In this document: piece after piece, positions 44,366 through 53,013 of the stretch | Position numbering within the stretch: position 1 is the stretch's first letter | How the letters are laid out: each line of letters opens with the position of its first letter | Assembly (NCBI RefSeq): GCF_034653355.1 | Contig: NZ_JAYEER010000003.1 | Coordinates: 620,001 to 684,000, forward strand | Direction of reading: 5' to 3' | DNA length: 64,000 bases | From: Nitrospirillum sp034653355 | Lineage (GTDB): Bacteria; Pseudomonadota; Alphaproteobacteria; Azospirillales; Azospirillaceae | The notes under the pieces: model-generated | Database searches by the model: none | What the model was told of the DNA's origin: nothing | Seen by the model: only the letters and a program-made list of their open reading frames with translations | Program-made: the position numbers and the translations under genes

Positions 44366-44713
44366 TCAGGCGCCGGGCGCGCGCAAGCGGCTGACCAGAC
44401 TGGCACGGATGTCGGCCGTCGCCTCCGCCGCCGCCTTTTCCATGCCGCGGTAGGCGGCCACCAGCTCATGCCCGAACTCCGTCAGGGCGGCCCCCCCACC
44501 CCCGCCGCCACCAACCTGGGTGGTGACCGACGGCTGGGCGAAGGTCTGGTTCAGGGCGTCCACCAGCTGCCAGGCGCGGCGATAGGACATGCCCATCGCC
44601 CGCCCGGCGGCGGAGATGGAATGGTGCTCGGCGATGGCTTCCAGCAGACGTATCTTACCGGGGCCGACGGCGCCCTGGTCACCAAAATCGATGCGGAGGG
44701 TGAGGCGGTTCAT
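44366..44713 (-). CDS. modE: ModE-type molybdate regulator, DNA-binding domain only
   Basis: A 115-aa protein with only the winged-helix half of ModE: GPGKIRLLEAIAEHHSISAA, GRAMGMSYRRAWQLVDALNQ and the Gly-rich wing (QVGGGGGGGAALTEFG). The molybdate-binding di-Mop domain is absent, so it must sense molybdate through another protein or work as an apo-regulator. Start was placed at MNRLTLRIDF. It is convergent with modC, and a perfect Mo-box precedes modA, so it is the likely repressor. Confidence 0.9.
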   Translation of the reverse strand: MNRLTLRIDFGDQGAVGPGKIRLLEAIAEHHSISAAGRAMGMSYRRAWQLVDALNQTFAQPSVTTQVGGGGGGGAALTEFGHELVAAYRGMEKAAAEATADIRASLVSRLRAPGA

Positions 44714-44813
44714 GGGTGCGCATTGAATTGCGGGTGGCGTTCGCCCGCAAGGGGCATGCGCGCCCCCCGGGCGCAAAACCTGGGGACATAAGACCCGGGT
44801 GAAATCCCGTTGA

Positions 44814-44848
44814 TAGTTGAATTAAACTATATTAGTTTGATTAAACTA
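44814..44848. promoter_or_regulatory. Tandem palindromes overlapping the padR start
   Basis: TAGTTGAATTAAACTA (44814-44829) and TAGTTTGATTAAACTA (44833-44848) are near-palindromic copies of TAGTTTNATNAAACTA separated by 3 nt; the second ends on the A of the padR ATG. AT-rich paired operators at the regulator's own start indicate autorepression. Confidence 0.7.
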
Positions 44849-45557
44849 TGAAGGCGGAACTCCTTATCCTGGGCGTGCTGCAGAGCGGCGACTTGCACCC
44901 CTATGAAATCAAGCGGCGGCTGACGGCTGCCCATGTCGACCACTACATCGATGTGGACGTGGGCACGCTGTACTACGCCGTGCGCAGCCTGGCCCGGGAC
45001 GGCCTGATCGAGGCCAAGGGGGTGGAGGCGGTGGCCCGTGGCGGCGAACGCACCACCTACGGCCTGACGCCCGCCGGCCGTGCCCGGTTCCACTCCCTGA
45101 TGGCGGAACGGCTGGCCGACGTCTCCCCCGCTATCACCCGCTCTATCCGGCGCTGATGTTCCTGCACCATGCGGATCACGGCGCGGTGGCGGACGCGCTA
45201 CGCCAGCGCCTGGCCGTGCAACGGGACTATTATCGTCCCCTGAAGGCCCTGGCGGACTATTTGGCCCCCATCCATTCCACAGGCATGCGGGCCATCCTGG
45301 AAAACGGCCTGGCCCACCTGGAAACGGAGAACGCCTGGCTGGCCAAGCTGGTGGAAACCGTCGAGGCGGGCGACATCCGCCCGCCCGATTATGAACGGGC
45401 GCGTCTGATGGGCCTGTTCCCCGGCGGTCAACCACCCCTGCCACCGGAATACACCCAGGCGCCACCGCCGGTGCCACCACCACCGGCGGCCAAGATCAAA
45501 CGCGCGCGAGCGCCCAAGCCAACCGTCAACAGCCCCACCAAACCCCCGTTGTCCTGA
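44848..45557 (+). pseudogene. PadR family regulator split by a one-base frameshift
   Basis: The first part (44848-45156) is a complete PadR winged helix: LLILGVLQSGDLHPYEIKRR, DVGTLYYAVRSLARDGLIEA and GERTTYGLTPAGRARFHSLM. It runs out with SPAITRSIRR. In the -1 frame the sequence continues as YHPLYPALMFLHHADH and on through a helical PadR C-terminal dimerisation region and a Pro-rich tail. The junction is C5 at 45125-45129; a sixth C gives VSPRYHPLYPAL and a protein of about 236 aa. The neighbouring MFS exporter is 10 nt downstream and was probably its target. Confidence 0.8.
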
Positions 45558-45566
45558 GGCAGCCCC

Positions 45567-46937
45567 ATGTCCACCGAGACAAAGCCGAAGCGCCCGCCCA
45601 ACCCTCTGATGCGCAATCGCAACTTCCTGTGGCTGGTGGGCGGTGGCGTCATTTCCATGCTGGGTGACCAGTTCAGCCTGCTGGCCATGCCGTGGCTGGT
45701 GCTGGCCGTCACCAACGACACCCTGGCCATGGGCCTGGTGCTGGGCCTGATCAGCCTGCCGCGCGCCGTCTTCCTGCTGGTGGGCGGGGCGCTGGTGGAC
45801 CGCTATCCCGCGCGCAGCGTGTTGCTGCTGACCAAATACGTGAACGCGGTGCTGTTGGGCGGGCTGGGGGCCGGGGTCCTGACCGGCACCCTGACCATTC
45901 CCGTGCTGTGCGTCGTCGCCTTCGGCATCGGCCTGGCCAGCGCCTTCAGCATCCCGGCCGGCACCACCATCCTGCCCCGCGTGGTGCCAGGCGACCAGTT
46001 GCAGGCCGCCAACGGCACGATGATGGGCCTGCGCCAGGCCACCCTGCTGCTGGGCCCGCTGATGGCCGGCGGCCTGATCGCCATGGTCGGCGGCAGCGGC
46101 AAGGCCGCAGCGGGCGCCCAGGCCCCCAGCGACCTGGCTGGGCTGGGCGCCGCCTTCCTGGTGGATTGCGCCAGCTTCGTCATCTCGGCCCTCACCCTGT
46201 ACCAGGTGCGCATGCTGACCCTGCCGGGCGACGGCCTGGCGCGGAAGGGGGAGAGCCTGGGCGCCGTCTTCCGCTCCATCGGCGACGGCATCGGCCACTT
46301 CTGGCGGGATCCGGAGTTGCGGGCCCTGTGCCTCTATTTCTCCGCCACCACCTTCTTTATCGGCGGCCCCCTGCAGGCGGTGCTGCCCGTCTTCGCCCGC
46401 GACCGGCTGGCCGACGGCGCCGACGGCTTCGGCCTGTTGATGGGCCTGCATGGCGTGGGCACGCTGGTGGGCATGACGGTGTCGGGCGCCCGGCCTAATT
46501 TCCGCCTGCGCACCCTGGGCGCCACCATCCTGCTGATCGACAGCCTGGTGGCCCTGGTGTTCATGCCCATGGGCCTGGCCCGGCACACCTGGCAGGCCGC
46601 GCTGCTGATGGCCATCGCCGGCTGCCTGGCGGGTTTCATCCAGATCGGCGTCTTCACCTGGATCCAGCGCCGCATCCCCCCCGCCATGCTGGGCCGTGGC
46701 ATGAGCCTGTTCATGTTCATCGTCATGAGCCTCGCGCCCCTTTCGGCGGCGCTATGCGGCTGGCTGATGCGCTATGTCCCGCCGCAGATCATGTTCCTGG
46801 GCAGCGGCCTGGCGTTGTGGGGCATCGTCGCCCTGGGCCTGACGTCGAAATCCCTGCGCGCCATCGCCATGCCGGTCCGCACCCCTCCGGTGGCGGCACC
46901 GGCGGAGACGCCCATCGAGAATCCTGCGGCGGTTTAG
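45567..46937 (+). CDS. MFS exporter (EntS/MFS_3-like)
   Basis: This 456-aa membrane protein has about 12 hydrophobic segments: NRNFLWLVGGGVISMLGDQF, LPRAVFLLVGGALVDRYPAR and IPAGTTILPRVVPGDQLQAA are typical of the EntS/MFS_3 export group. It is 10 nt downstream of a PadR regulator with its own operator, an arrangement usual for drug or toxic-metabolite efflux. Substrate unknown. Confidence 0.9.
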   Translation: MSTETKPKRPPNPLMRNRNFLWLVGGGVISMLGDQFSLLAMPWLVLAVTNDTLAMGLVLGLISLPRAVFLLVGGALVDRYPARSVLLLTKYVNAVLLGGLGAGVLTGTLTIPVLCVVAFGIGLASAFSIPAGTTILPRVVPGDQLQAANGTMMGLRQATLLLGPLMAGGLIAMVGGSGKAAAGAQAPSDLAGLGAAFLVDCASFVISALTLYQVRMLTLPGDGLARKGESLGAVFRSIGDGIGHFWRDPELRALCLYFSATTFFIGGPLQAVLPVFARDRLADGADGFGLLMGLHGVGTLVGMTVSGARPNFRLRTLGATILLIDSLVALVFMPMGLARHTWQAALLMAIAGCLAGFIQIGVFTWIQRRIPPAMLGRGMSLFMFIVMSLAPLSAALCGWLMRYVPPQIMFLGSGLALWGIVALGLTSKSLRAIAMPVRTPPVAAPAETPIENPAAV

Positions 46938-47057
46938 GTCCCCGTGGGGGGCTAGCCCGAACGACCCTCTCCGTTTGGCGACCTCCCCCCGGCCTGGGGC
47001 GGATGTTAGGGTATTCGCCGTCCCCACTGACCTCTTCTTCCCCGAAGGAACGGCCAG

Positions 47058-47387
47058 ATGACGCCACCGGATAGCCCCGATACCGATCCACAGATCTCCG
47101 ACCCGGCGTGCCGCCTGTACAGCCAGGATCCCGATGGCGCCGCCGCACGCATGCGCCACCTCTTCCATGCCGGCTCGGCCGACCAAGCGGCCGATTGCCG
47201 GGCACTGGCGGAACTGTTGCTGAACGCCGCCACCGACATGACGGCGGGCGATGCGCTGGCGGTGGAGGCCATCCTGGACCGCCAGCCGCCGGAGATGCGG
47301 GGCTGGCTGTTGCAGCGCGCGGCGGCCCTGGCGGCCGCCAGCGGCGTGGTGCGGCACAAGATCGCCACCGCCGCGAACCTGCAATGA
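47058..47387 (+). CDS. Hypothetical protein, 109 aa
   Basis: A small protein without recognised domains; it is Ala-rich, probably helical (ADCRALAELLLNAATDMTAG, GWLLQRAAALAAASGVVRHK), and has no signal peptide. A GAAGGAA site lies about 9 nt before the ATG. It stands alone between the MFS exporter and a binding-protein gene. Coding is likely from codon pattern but not certain. Confidence 0.55.
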   Translation: MTPPDSPDTDPQISDPACRLYSQDPDGAAARMRHLFHAGSADQAADCRALAELLLNAATDMTAGDALAVEAILDRQPPEMRGWLLQRAAALAAASGVVRHKIATAANLQ

Positions 47388-47524
47388 CGCCGGCGGGAAC
47401 CTTGCCTCCGACGTCGTTAAGAACTTGGTAGGTAATCCGGGCGGAGACTGCCTCATTCCGCCCGGCGTCCGTCCCAACCCTTCCCGGCGCGGAGCGTCCT
47501 CCGCAGCGCCGCCGCCAGGAAGCG

Positions 47525-48355
47525 ATGTCCGGTACCCCCGCCGCAGCCCCTCTTTCCCGTGTGCCCCGCCTGGTGCGGCTGGCGCTGTGCCTGGGCGCCT
47601 TGTTATGGATGACACCATCGGCGGGGGCGGGGGAGGCGGCGGTTTCCTTGACGCTGATCACCGAGGAGAACCCGCCGCTGAACTATACCGACCCGGCCAC
47701 TGGCCGGCTGACAGGCATCATGGGCGATCTGTTGCCGTCCCTGATGGCGTCGGCCGGGATCGCCTACCAGGTGCAGGTCATGCCGTGGCGGCGGGGCTAT
47801 CACATGGTGCAGGAGCTGCCGGGCACCTGCCTGTTCGCGGCGAACGAGACGCCGGAGCGGCAGACCCAGTTCCAATGGGTGGCGCCCATCGCGCAGGGCG
47901 GGGCCGCCCTGTTCGCCCGGACCGACTGGCTGCACTACGACCGCGCCCATCCCGATGGCACCCATGCCCTGGCCAGCCTGGATGAGGTGAAGACCCTGGC
48001 GGCCGAGGCCCAGGCGCGGGGGGCACCCCTGTCCATCCTGGTGCCGGCGGGCACCATGCTGGCCACCACGCTGCGGGACCAAGGGCTGGAGATCACCGAG
48101 GTGGCGCTGGCCAACCAGATGCCGATGCTGGCCGCCGGCCGTGCCGACCTGGCCGCCGCCGGGGCCATCAGCGGCCGCTGGCTGGCGCGCCAGGCGGGGG
48201 TGGCGGTGGAACCGGTGCTGACCTTCAGCGTGGCCCCGGTGGGCATCGCCTGCAACCTGGGCACCGACGCCAACCTGGTGGCCCGCCTGCGCACCGCGCT
48301 GGACACCCTGCGCCGCGACGGCACCCTGGACCGCATCATCCGGAACTATCAGTAA
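47525..48355 (+). CDS. Family 3 extracellular solute-binding protein (orphan)
   Basis: The 276-aa secreted protein has a signal peptide (LVRLALCLGALLWMTPSAGA) and the bacterial SBP family-3 fold: LTLITEENPPLNYTDPATGR, GDLLPSLMASAGIAYQVQVM and the closing NLVARLRTALDTLRRDGTLD. No permease or ATPase gene is nearby, so it may be an orphan binding protein or a sensor. AGGAAG precedes the ATG. The ligand, amino acid-like by family, is unknown. Confidence 0.87.
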   Translation: MSGTPAAAPLSRVPRLVRLALCLGALLWMTPSAGAGEAAVSLTLITEENPPLNYTDPATGRLTGIMGDLLPSLMASAGIAYQVQVMPWRRGYHMVQELPGTCLFAANETPERQTQFQWVAPIAQGGAALFARTDWLHYDRAHPDGTHALASLDEVKTLAAEAQARGAPLSILVPAGTMLATTLRDQGLEITEVALANQMPMLAAGRADLAAAGAISGRWLARQAGVAVEPVLTFSVAPVGIACNLGTDANLVARLRTALDTLRRDGTLDRIIRNYQ

Positions 48356-48438
48356 AGCCTGGCGGTTTCCTTCGTTGCCCTGCCCGCCGCCTCCATGCGA
48401 TTCAAGCGCGGGATCACGGGTAATCAAGGGAAACGAAC

Positions 48439-49392
48439 ATGGCCAAGATCGTGGTGACCGGGGCCACCGGGTTCGTGGGCCGGGCCCTGCTGCCCCGGCT
48501 GCTGGCCGGGGGACATGAAGTCATCGCGGTGGTGCGCAACGCCGGCGCCGGCCTGCCCACCGGGGTGACCCCGGCACCGGTGGGCGACCTGGCCGGCCCG
48601 GTGAACTGGGCTCCGGTGCTGGAGGGGGCGCAGGCCCTGGTCCACCTGGCGGGCCTGGCGCATCAGCGCAACGTCACGCCAACCGCGCTGCAGGCTCTGA
48701 ACGTCACCGCCACCGTGCGTCTGGCCCAGGCGGCGCAAGTGGCGGGGCTGCGTCGCCTGGTCTATGTCAGCAGTGTCAAGGCCCAGGGCGACCACAGCCC
48801 CGGCCGTCCTCTGACGGAACTGGATCCCGCCCTGCCGGAGGACGCCTATGGCGAATCCAAGCGCGCAGCGGAAGAGGCGCTGACCACCCTGTGCCCGCCG
48901 GGCGGCCCGCTGTCGCTGGCCATCCTGCGGCCGCCCCTGGTGCATGGGCCGGGGGTGAAGGCCAACATGGCGGCCCTGCTGCGCCTGGCCACCCGCTGGC
49001 CGGTGCTGCCCTTGGGCGGCATCTCCAACCGGCGCAGCCTGGTCAGCCTGGACACCCTGGCCGACGCCATCACCCGGGCGGTTGAACGGGACGACATCAC
49101 CGGCACCTTCCTGGTGGCCGACCAGCCAGCCCTATCCACCAGCAGCCTGGTGGCCACCCTGGCCGCCGCCGCCGGCAAGCGGCCCTGGCTGCTTCCCCTG
49201 CCGGCGGCGTTCTGGAGTTTGGCCGGCCACTTGCCCGGCCTGTCCGGTATCGCCGACCGCCTGACGGGATCGCTGGAAATCGACGACACGGCTTTCCGCG
49301 ACGCCTTCGACTGGCACCCGCCCCTGAACCAGGACGAGGCTTTGGCCCGTACCGTGCGGGCCTATCTGCACGGCACCCGATCCACCCTCTAA
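48439..49392 (+). CDS. NAD-dependent epimerase/dehydratase
   Basis: A 317-aa extended SDR: the cofactor motif TGATGFVG is near the N-terminus, LVHLAGLAHQ follows, and the active-site Tyr-Lys pair is in YGESKRAAEE, with Ser in VYVSSVKAQGD. This matches the UDP-sugar epimerase/dehydratase family. GGGAAAC precedes the ATG. The saccharide-synthesis genes at 54-59 kb are not adjacent; the substrate is not known. Confidence 0.88.
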   Translation: MAKIVVTGATGFVGRALLPRLLAGGHEVIAVVRNAGAGLPTGVTPAPVGDLAGPVNWAPVLEGAQALVHLAGLAHQRNVTPTALQALNVTATVRLAQAAQVAGLRRLVYVSSVKAQGDHSPGRPLTELDPALPEDAYGESKRAAEEALTTLCPPGGPLSLAILRPPLVHGPGVKANMAALLRLATRWPVLPLGGISNRRSLVSLDTLADAITRAVERDDITGTFLVADQPALSTSSLVATLAAAAGKRPWLLPLPAAFWSLAGHLPGLSGIADRLTGSLEIDDTAFRDAFDWHPPLNQDEALARTVRAYLHGTRSTL

Positions 49393-49494
49393 TAGGCGGC
49401 GGCATTTAGGAGAGCGCCAGCGGACCAAAATGCGGGGAAGCCCCAGGACGCGCATACAGGCCACGGATGTGGCCGCCCGGCGCGTGAGGGAACG

Positions 49495-50379
49495 CTATCG
49501 GAACAACCCGGCCACCCAGTCGACGAATACCCGCACGCGCGGCGACAGCTGTCGGTTGTGGGGATAAAGGACCGAGACGGGTATGGGCGGCGGCGGGTAG
49601 AGGGGCAGCACCTCCACCAACCGGCCCGCCGCCAGATCCGGGCCCAGGTGATAGCGCGGGGTCTGGATCAGGCCCAGACCCAGGCGGGCCACCTCCGTGA
49701 AGCTTTCGGCACTGGCCACGCTGACCCGCCCCGGCAGGGTCAGGCTGCGCATCTCGTCCCCAACCATGAATTCGAAAGGGAAAGGCCGGCCGGTGGTGGA
49801 CGACACGAAATTCACCGCCTGGTGCCCGTCGGCCAGGTCATCGGGCGTGGCGGGCACGCCGTGGCGCTCCAGGTAGGCGGGGCTGGCCACCGTGGCCTGC
49901 GGCATCAGGCCCACGCGGCGGGCGATCAAGGCGCTGTCGCGCGGTTCGCCCGCGCGCAACACGCAGTCCACGCCCTCACGCACCAGGTCCACCAGCCGGT
50001 CGCCCTCGCTGATGTTCAGGTCCAGGCCGGGATGGCGGCCCAGGAAGTCCGGCAGGGTGGGAAACAGGAAGTGCCGCGCCAGCTTGCCATGCACGTCCAC
50101 CCGTAGCAGGCCTTTGGGGTCGGTGGCGCGGAAGGCGCCCTCCGCCTCCTCCACATCCGCCAGCAGGCGCAGGCAGCGCTGGTAGAAGGCCTCGCCGTCC
50201 AGGGTGGGGCTGACGTGCCGGGTGGTGCGGTTCAGCAGCCGGGTGCCCAGCCGGCCCTCCAGCTGCTGCAGGGTATGGGTCACGGTGGCGCGCGGCATGC
50301 CCAAATCCTCCGCCGCCGCGGTGAAGCTGCGCCGTTCCACGATGCGGGTGAAGACGCGCATGGCGTCGAAACGGTCCAT
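49495..50379 (-). CDS. LysR family transcriptional regulator
   Basis: A 294-aa LysR regulator with helix-turn-helix SFTAAAEDLGMPRATVTHTL and an effector domain, of the subfamily beginning MDRFDAMRVFTRIVERRSFT. It is divergent from two SDR genes across about 145 nt that hold a LysR-type box. It likely regulates both; the inducer is unknown. Confidence 0.9.
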   Translation of the reverse strand: MDRFDAMRVFTRIVERRSFTAAAEDLGMPRATVTHTLQQLEGRLGTRLLNRTTRHVSPTLDGEAFYQRCLRLLADVEEAEGAFRATDPKGLLRVDVHGKLARHFLFPTLPDFLGRHPGLDLNISEGDRLVDLVREGVDCVLRAGEPRDSALIARRVGLMPQATVASPAYLERHGVPATPDDLADGHQAVNFVSSTTGRPFPFEFMVGDEMRSLTLPGRVSVASAESFTEVARLGLGLIQTPRYHLGPDLAAGRLVEVLPLYPPPPIPVSVLYPHNRQLSPRVRVFVDWVAGLFR

Positions 50380-50392
50380 AGGTCGCCTGCTG

Positions 50393-50415
50393 ATTATTGA
50401 TCATTTTTGGATAAT
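50393..50415. promoter_or_regulatory. LysR-type box in the divergent promoter
   Basis: ATTAT (50393-50397) and ATAAT (50411-50415) form an inverted repeat with a 13-nt spacer, in an AT-rich island just upstream of the LysR start. LysR sites usually take the form T-N11-A in such a repeat. Confidence 0.5.
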
Positions 50416-50523
50416 GATGGCAAATTTACGCCATTTATCCAGAAACACCTAGAGCGCACCTTTCCTTCATCGACTGCGGCGGGCCGCGACGACGCCAGCC
50501 CGGCGGAAGGAAAGGATCACATC

Positions 50524-51270
50524 ATGACCATGAACACGAACGGCAAGAAGGTCGCTCTCGTCACCGGTGCCGCCCGCGGCATCGGTGCCGCCATCGCCGA
50601 GCGGCTGGGCCGCGATGGCCACACCGTCATCGTCAACTACGCCGGCAGCGTCGCCGCCGCCGAAGCCGTCGCCACCAGGATCGAAACCGCCGGCGGCCGC
50701 GCCCTGACCGTCCAGGCTGATGTGGCCGACACCCAGGCCGTGAAGACCATGTTCGACCGGGTGGAGGCCGCGTTCGGCGGCGTCGACATCCTGGTCAACA
50801 ACGCCGGCATCATGACGCTGGGCGCCATCGCCGACATGGGCGACGACGCCTTCAGCAAACTGGTGGACATCAACCTGAAGGGCACCTTCAACACCCTGCG
50901 CGAGGCGGCGCAGCGCCTGCGTGAGGGCGGCCGCGTCATCAACTTCTCCTCCAGCGTCGTGGGGCTGTACCCGCCCACGTACGGCGCGTACGCCGCCACC
51001 AAGGCGGCGGTGGAGGCGCTGACCGCCATCATGGCGCGGGAGATGCGCGGCCGGTCCATCACCGTGAATGCCATCGCCCCCGGCCCCACCGCCACCGAGC
51101 TGTTCCTGAACGGCAAGCCGCAAGAGGTGGTGGACCGCCTGGCCAAGCAGGCCCCGCTGGAGCGCCTGGGCCAGCCCGAGGACATCGCCGCCGCCGTTTC
51201 CTTCCTGGCCGGCCCCGACGGCGCCTGGATCAACGGCCAGGTCCTGCGCGCCAACGGCGGCATCATCTGA
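50524..51270 (+). CDS. SDR family oxidoreductase
   Basis: A 248-aa classical SDR. TGAARGIG at residues 14-21, NNAG at 92-95 and the catalytic S142/S143, Y156 and K160 (YAATK) are intact. ATG 50524 is chosen; ATG 50530 is possible. It starts a two-gene plus-strand unit (35 nt to the next SDR) under the divergent LysR regulator. Similar to 3-oxoacyl-type reductases in the LysR/SDR pairs of many proteobacteria; substrate unknown. Confidence 0.9.
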   Translation: MTMNTNGKKVALVTGAARGIGAAIAERLGRDGHTVIVNYAGSVAAAEAVATRIETAGGRALTVQADVADTQAVKTMFDRVEAAFGGVDILVNNAGIMTLGAIADMGDDAFSKLVDINLKGTFNTLREAAQRLREGGRVINFSSSVVGLYPPTYGAYAATKAAVEALTAIMAREMRGRSITVNAIAPGPTATELFLNGKPQEVVDRLAKQAPLERLGQPEDIAAAVSFLAGPDGAWINGQVLRANGGII

Positions 51271-51304
51271 AGTCCGAAACCCTGGAATTGAGGAGCACCC
51301 GATC

Positions 51305-52201
51305 ATGAGGCAGATCATCGTCATCACCGGCGCCTCCAGCGGTTTCGGCGCCCTGGCCACCCGCGCCCTGGCCCATGCCGGCCACACCGTCTACGCCACC
51401 ATGCGCGACACCCAAGGCCGCAACGCCCCCCAGGTGGAGAAGGCCAAGGCCTATGCCGCCGAGCATAGCGTGGACCTGCGCACGGCCGAGATGGACGTGC
51501 AGTCAGACGCCTCGGTCGAAGCCGCCGTGGCCCACATCATCAATGAGGCCGGCCGCCTGGACGTCATCGTGCACAATGCCGGCCACATGTCCTTCGGCCC
51601 GGCCGAGGCCTTCACGCCGGAGCAATATGCCCAGCTGTTCGACATCAACGTGTTGAGCACCCAGCGGCTGAACCGGGCGGCCCTGCCCCACCTGCGACGC
51701 CAGGGCAAGGGGCTGGTGGTGTGGGTGTCGAGCAGCAGCACGCGGGGCGGCACCCCGCCCTACCTGGCGCCCTATTTCGCCGCCAAGGCCGCCATGGACA
51801 GCCTGGCCGTCAGCTACGCCTCGGAACTGACCCGCTGGGGCATCGAGACCGCCATCATCGTCCCCGGCGCCTTCACCAAAGGCACCAACCACTTCGCCCA
51901 TTCGGGATCGCCGGCCGACACGGTCCGCGCCGCCGAATACAACGAGGGGCCCTATGCCGGAGTGCCCACCCGGGCGCTGGAGGGCCTGGCGGCGCTGGAG
52001 CCACCGGACGCCGACGCCGCCAGCGTGGCCGAGGCCATCGCGCGGGTGGTTGGCCTACCCCATGGCAAGCGCCCCTTCCGCACCCACATCGACCCGTCGC
52101 AGGACGGCGCGGAAGTGGTGAACGGCGTCGCCGACCGGGTGCGAGCCGAGATGTTCCGCCGCATCGGGCTGGAGGATCTGCTGTCGCCCAAGGCGTCCTG
52201 A
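51305..52201 (+). CDS. SDR family oxidoreductase (extended C-terminus)
   Basis: The 298-aa protein begins with TGASSGFG at residues 8-15, has HNAG near 90-93 and the active-site S142/S143, Y157 and K161 (YFAAK). Its C-terminal half is longer than usual for the previous gene. GAGGAG precedes the ATG. The pair of dehydrogenases next to a LysR gene suggests a detoxification or aromatic/steroid-like alcohol pathway; no specific substrate can be given. Confidence 0.88.
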   Translation: MRQIIVITGASSGFGALATRALAHAGHTVYATMRDTQGRNAPQVEKAKAYAAEHSVDLRTAEMDVQSDASVEAAVAHIINEAGRLDVIVHNAGHMSFGPAEAFTPEQYAQLFDINVLSTQRLNRAALPHLRRQGKGLVVWVSSSSTRGGTPPYLAPYFAAKAAMDSLAVSYASELTRWGIETAIIVPGAFTKGTNHFAHSGSPADTVRAAEYNEGPYAGVPTRALEGLAALEPPDADAASVAEAIARVVGLPHGKRPFRTHIDPSQDGAEVVNGVADRVRAEMFRRIGLEDLLSPKAS

Positions 52202-52257
52202 AGCGTCAAGCCGCATAGTCCGCCCGGCGTTTCTAAACCAAGCCGCGTAGGCCGGAA

Positions 52258-52290
52258 GGGGGTGTACCAGTACTAGGCCACCCCCATTTT
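52258..52290. terminator. Rho-independent-type terminator after the SDR pair
   Basis: GGGGGTG (52258-52264) pairs with CACCCCC (52279-52285) around a 14-nt loop and is followed by ATTTTG. It lies about 57 nt after the second SDR stop in the direction of transcription. Confidence 0.7.
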
Positions 52291-52468
52291 GTCATTTGAA
52301 AGCAAAGCAAGGGAATTCACCGTCCTTTCCGCCTACGTCGGACTGCTTCATGACAGGTGGCGGTTCCCATGTTAGCGTTCCACCTGTGATTGGTTATTGC
52401 AGCGTCATGTCCTGATCCGTGAAGAAGACTTGGGGGCGCGTTGAAACCCATGCTGACCGGAGAAAATC

Positions 52469-52750
52469 ATGGAAGGTAATCGCCACCGTTTCCCGTGGCG
52501 CGGCCTGCTGGCCGCAGCCGCCCTGACCACCGTCGCCGCCTGCGGGTCGCCCCGATCCGAGCGCGTGGATCTCAGCCACAGCTACCGCATGGTGGACGAG
52601 CGCGGCCGCACCGCCGGCCAAGTGGTGTTCTATCCCGCCGGCGGCGGCGCCGTTTACGATGCCGACAACAACCTGATCGGCAGCGTCGCCCCGCCCAACT
52701 CCGCCACCATGGCGCCGCCCCCGGCGCCGGTGCCGCGCAACTATCCTTAA
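52469..52750 (+). CDS. Small putative lipoprotein, 93 aa
   Basis: The N-terminal part (RGLLAAAALTTVAACGSPRS) is a type II signal peptide with TVAAC as lipobox. The mature part is about 67 residues, with YRMVDERGRTAGQVVFYPAG and a Pro-rich end (APPPAPVPRNYP). GGAG precedes the ATG. No domain is known, and the product is probably anchored in the outer membrane. Confidence 0.75.
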   Translation: MEGNRHRFPWRGLLAAAALTTVAACGSPRSERVDLSHSYRMVDERGRTAGQVVFYPAGGGAVYDADNNLIGSVAPPNSATMAPPPAPVPRNYP

Positions 52751-53013
52751 GGTTTCCAACCCCAGTCCCGTGGTTCCCCCTCCCGCCCGAGGCTTCTTGG
52801 GTGGGGGCCGGCCGCCCCCGGTCCCCACCCGTTTTCTTATGCGCGTCATGCCGAAAATTTCCGCCCCGCCGCAGTGGGCTGCGCCTGGGCTTTGTGGTTT
52901 TGGCTGGAAAAGCGCCCCTCTCCCCCGCATTGACGGCCCCTGGACCCCATGGCATTGAGGCGGGGCCGGCCCCGCGCGGCCGTCTAAAAGAATCCCAGGG
53001 GAGACGCCATTCC

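Noticed and set aside
44490..44520. Poly-C/G run in modE as another frameshift
   Set aside because: The reading frame is intact across it and the Gly run is usual in the wing of ModE-type regulators.
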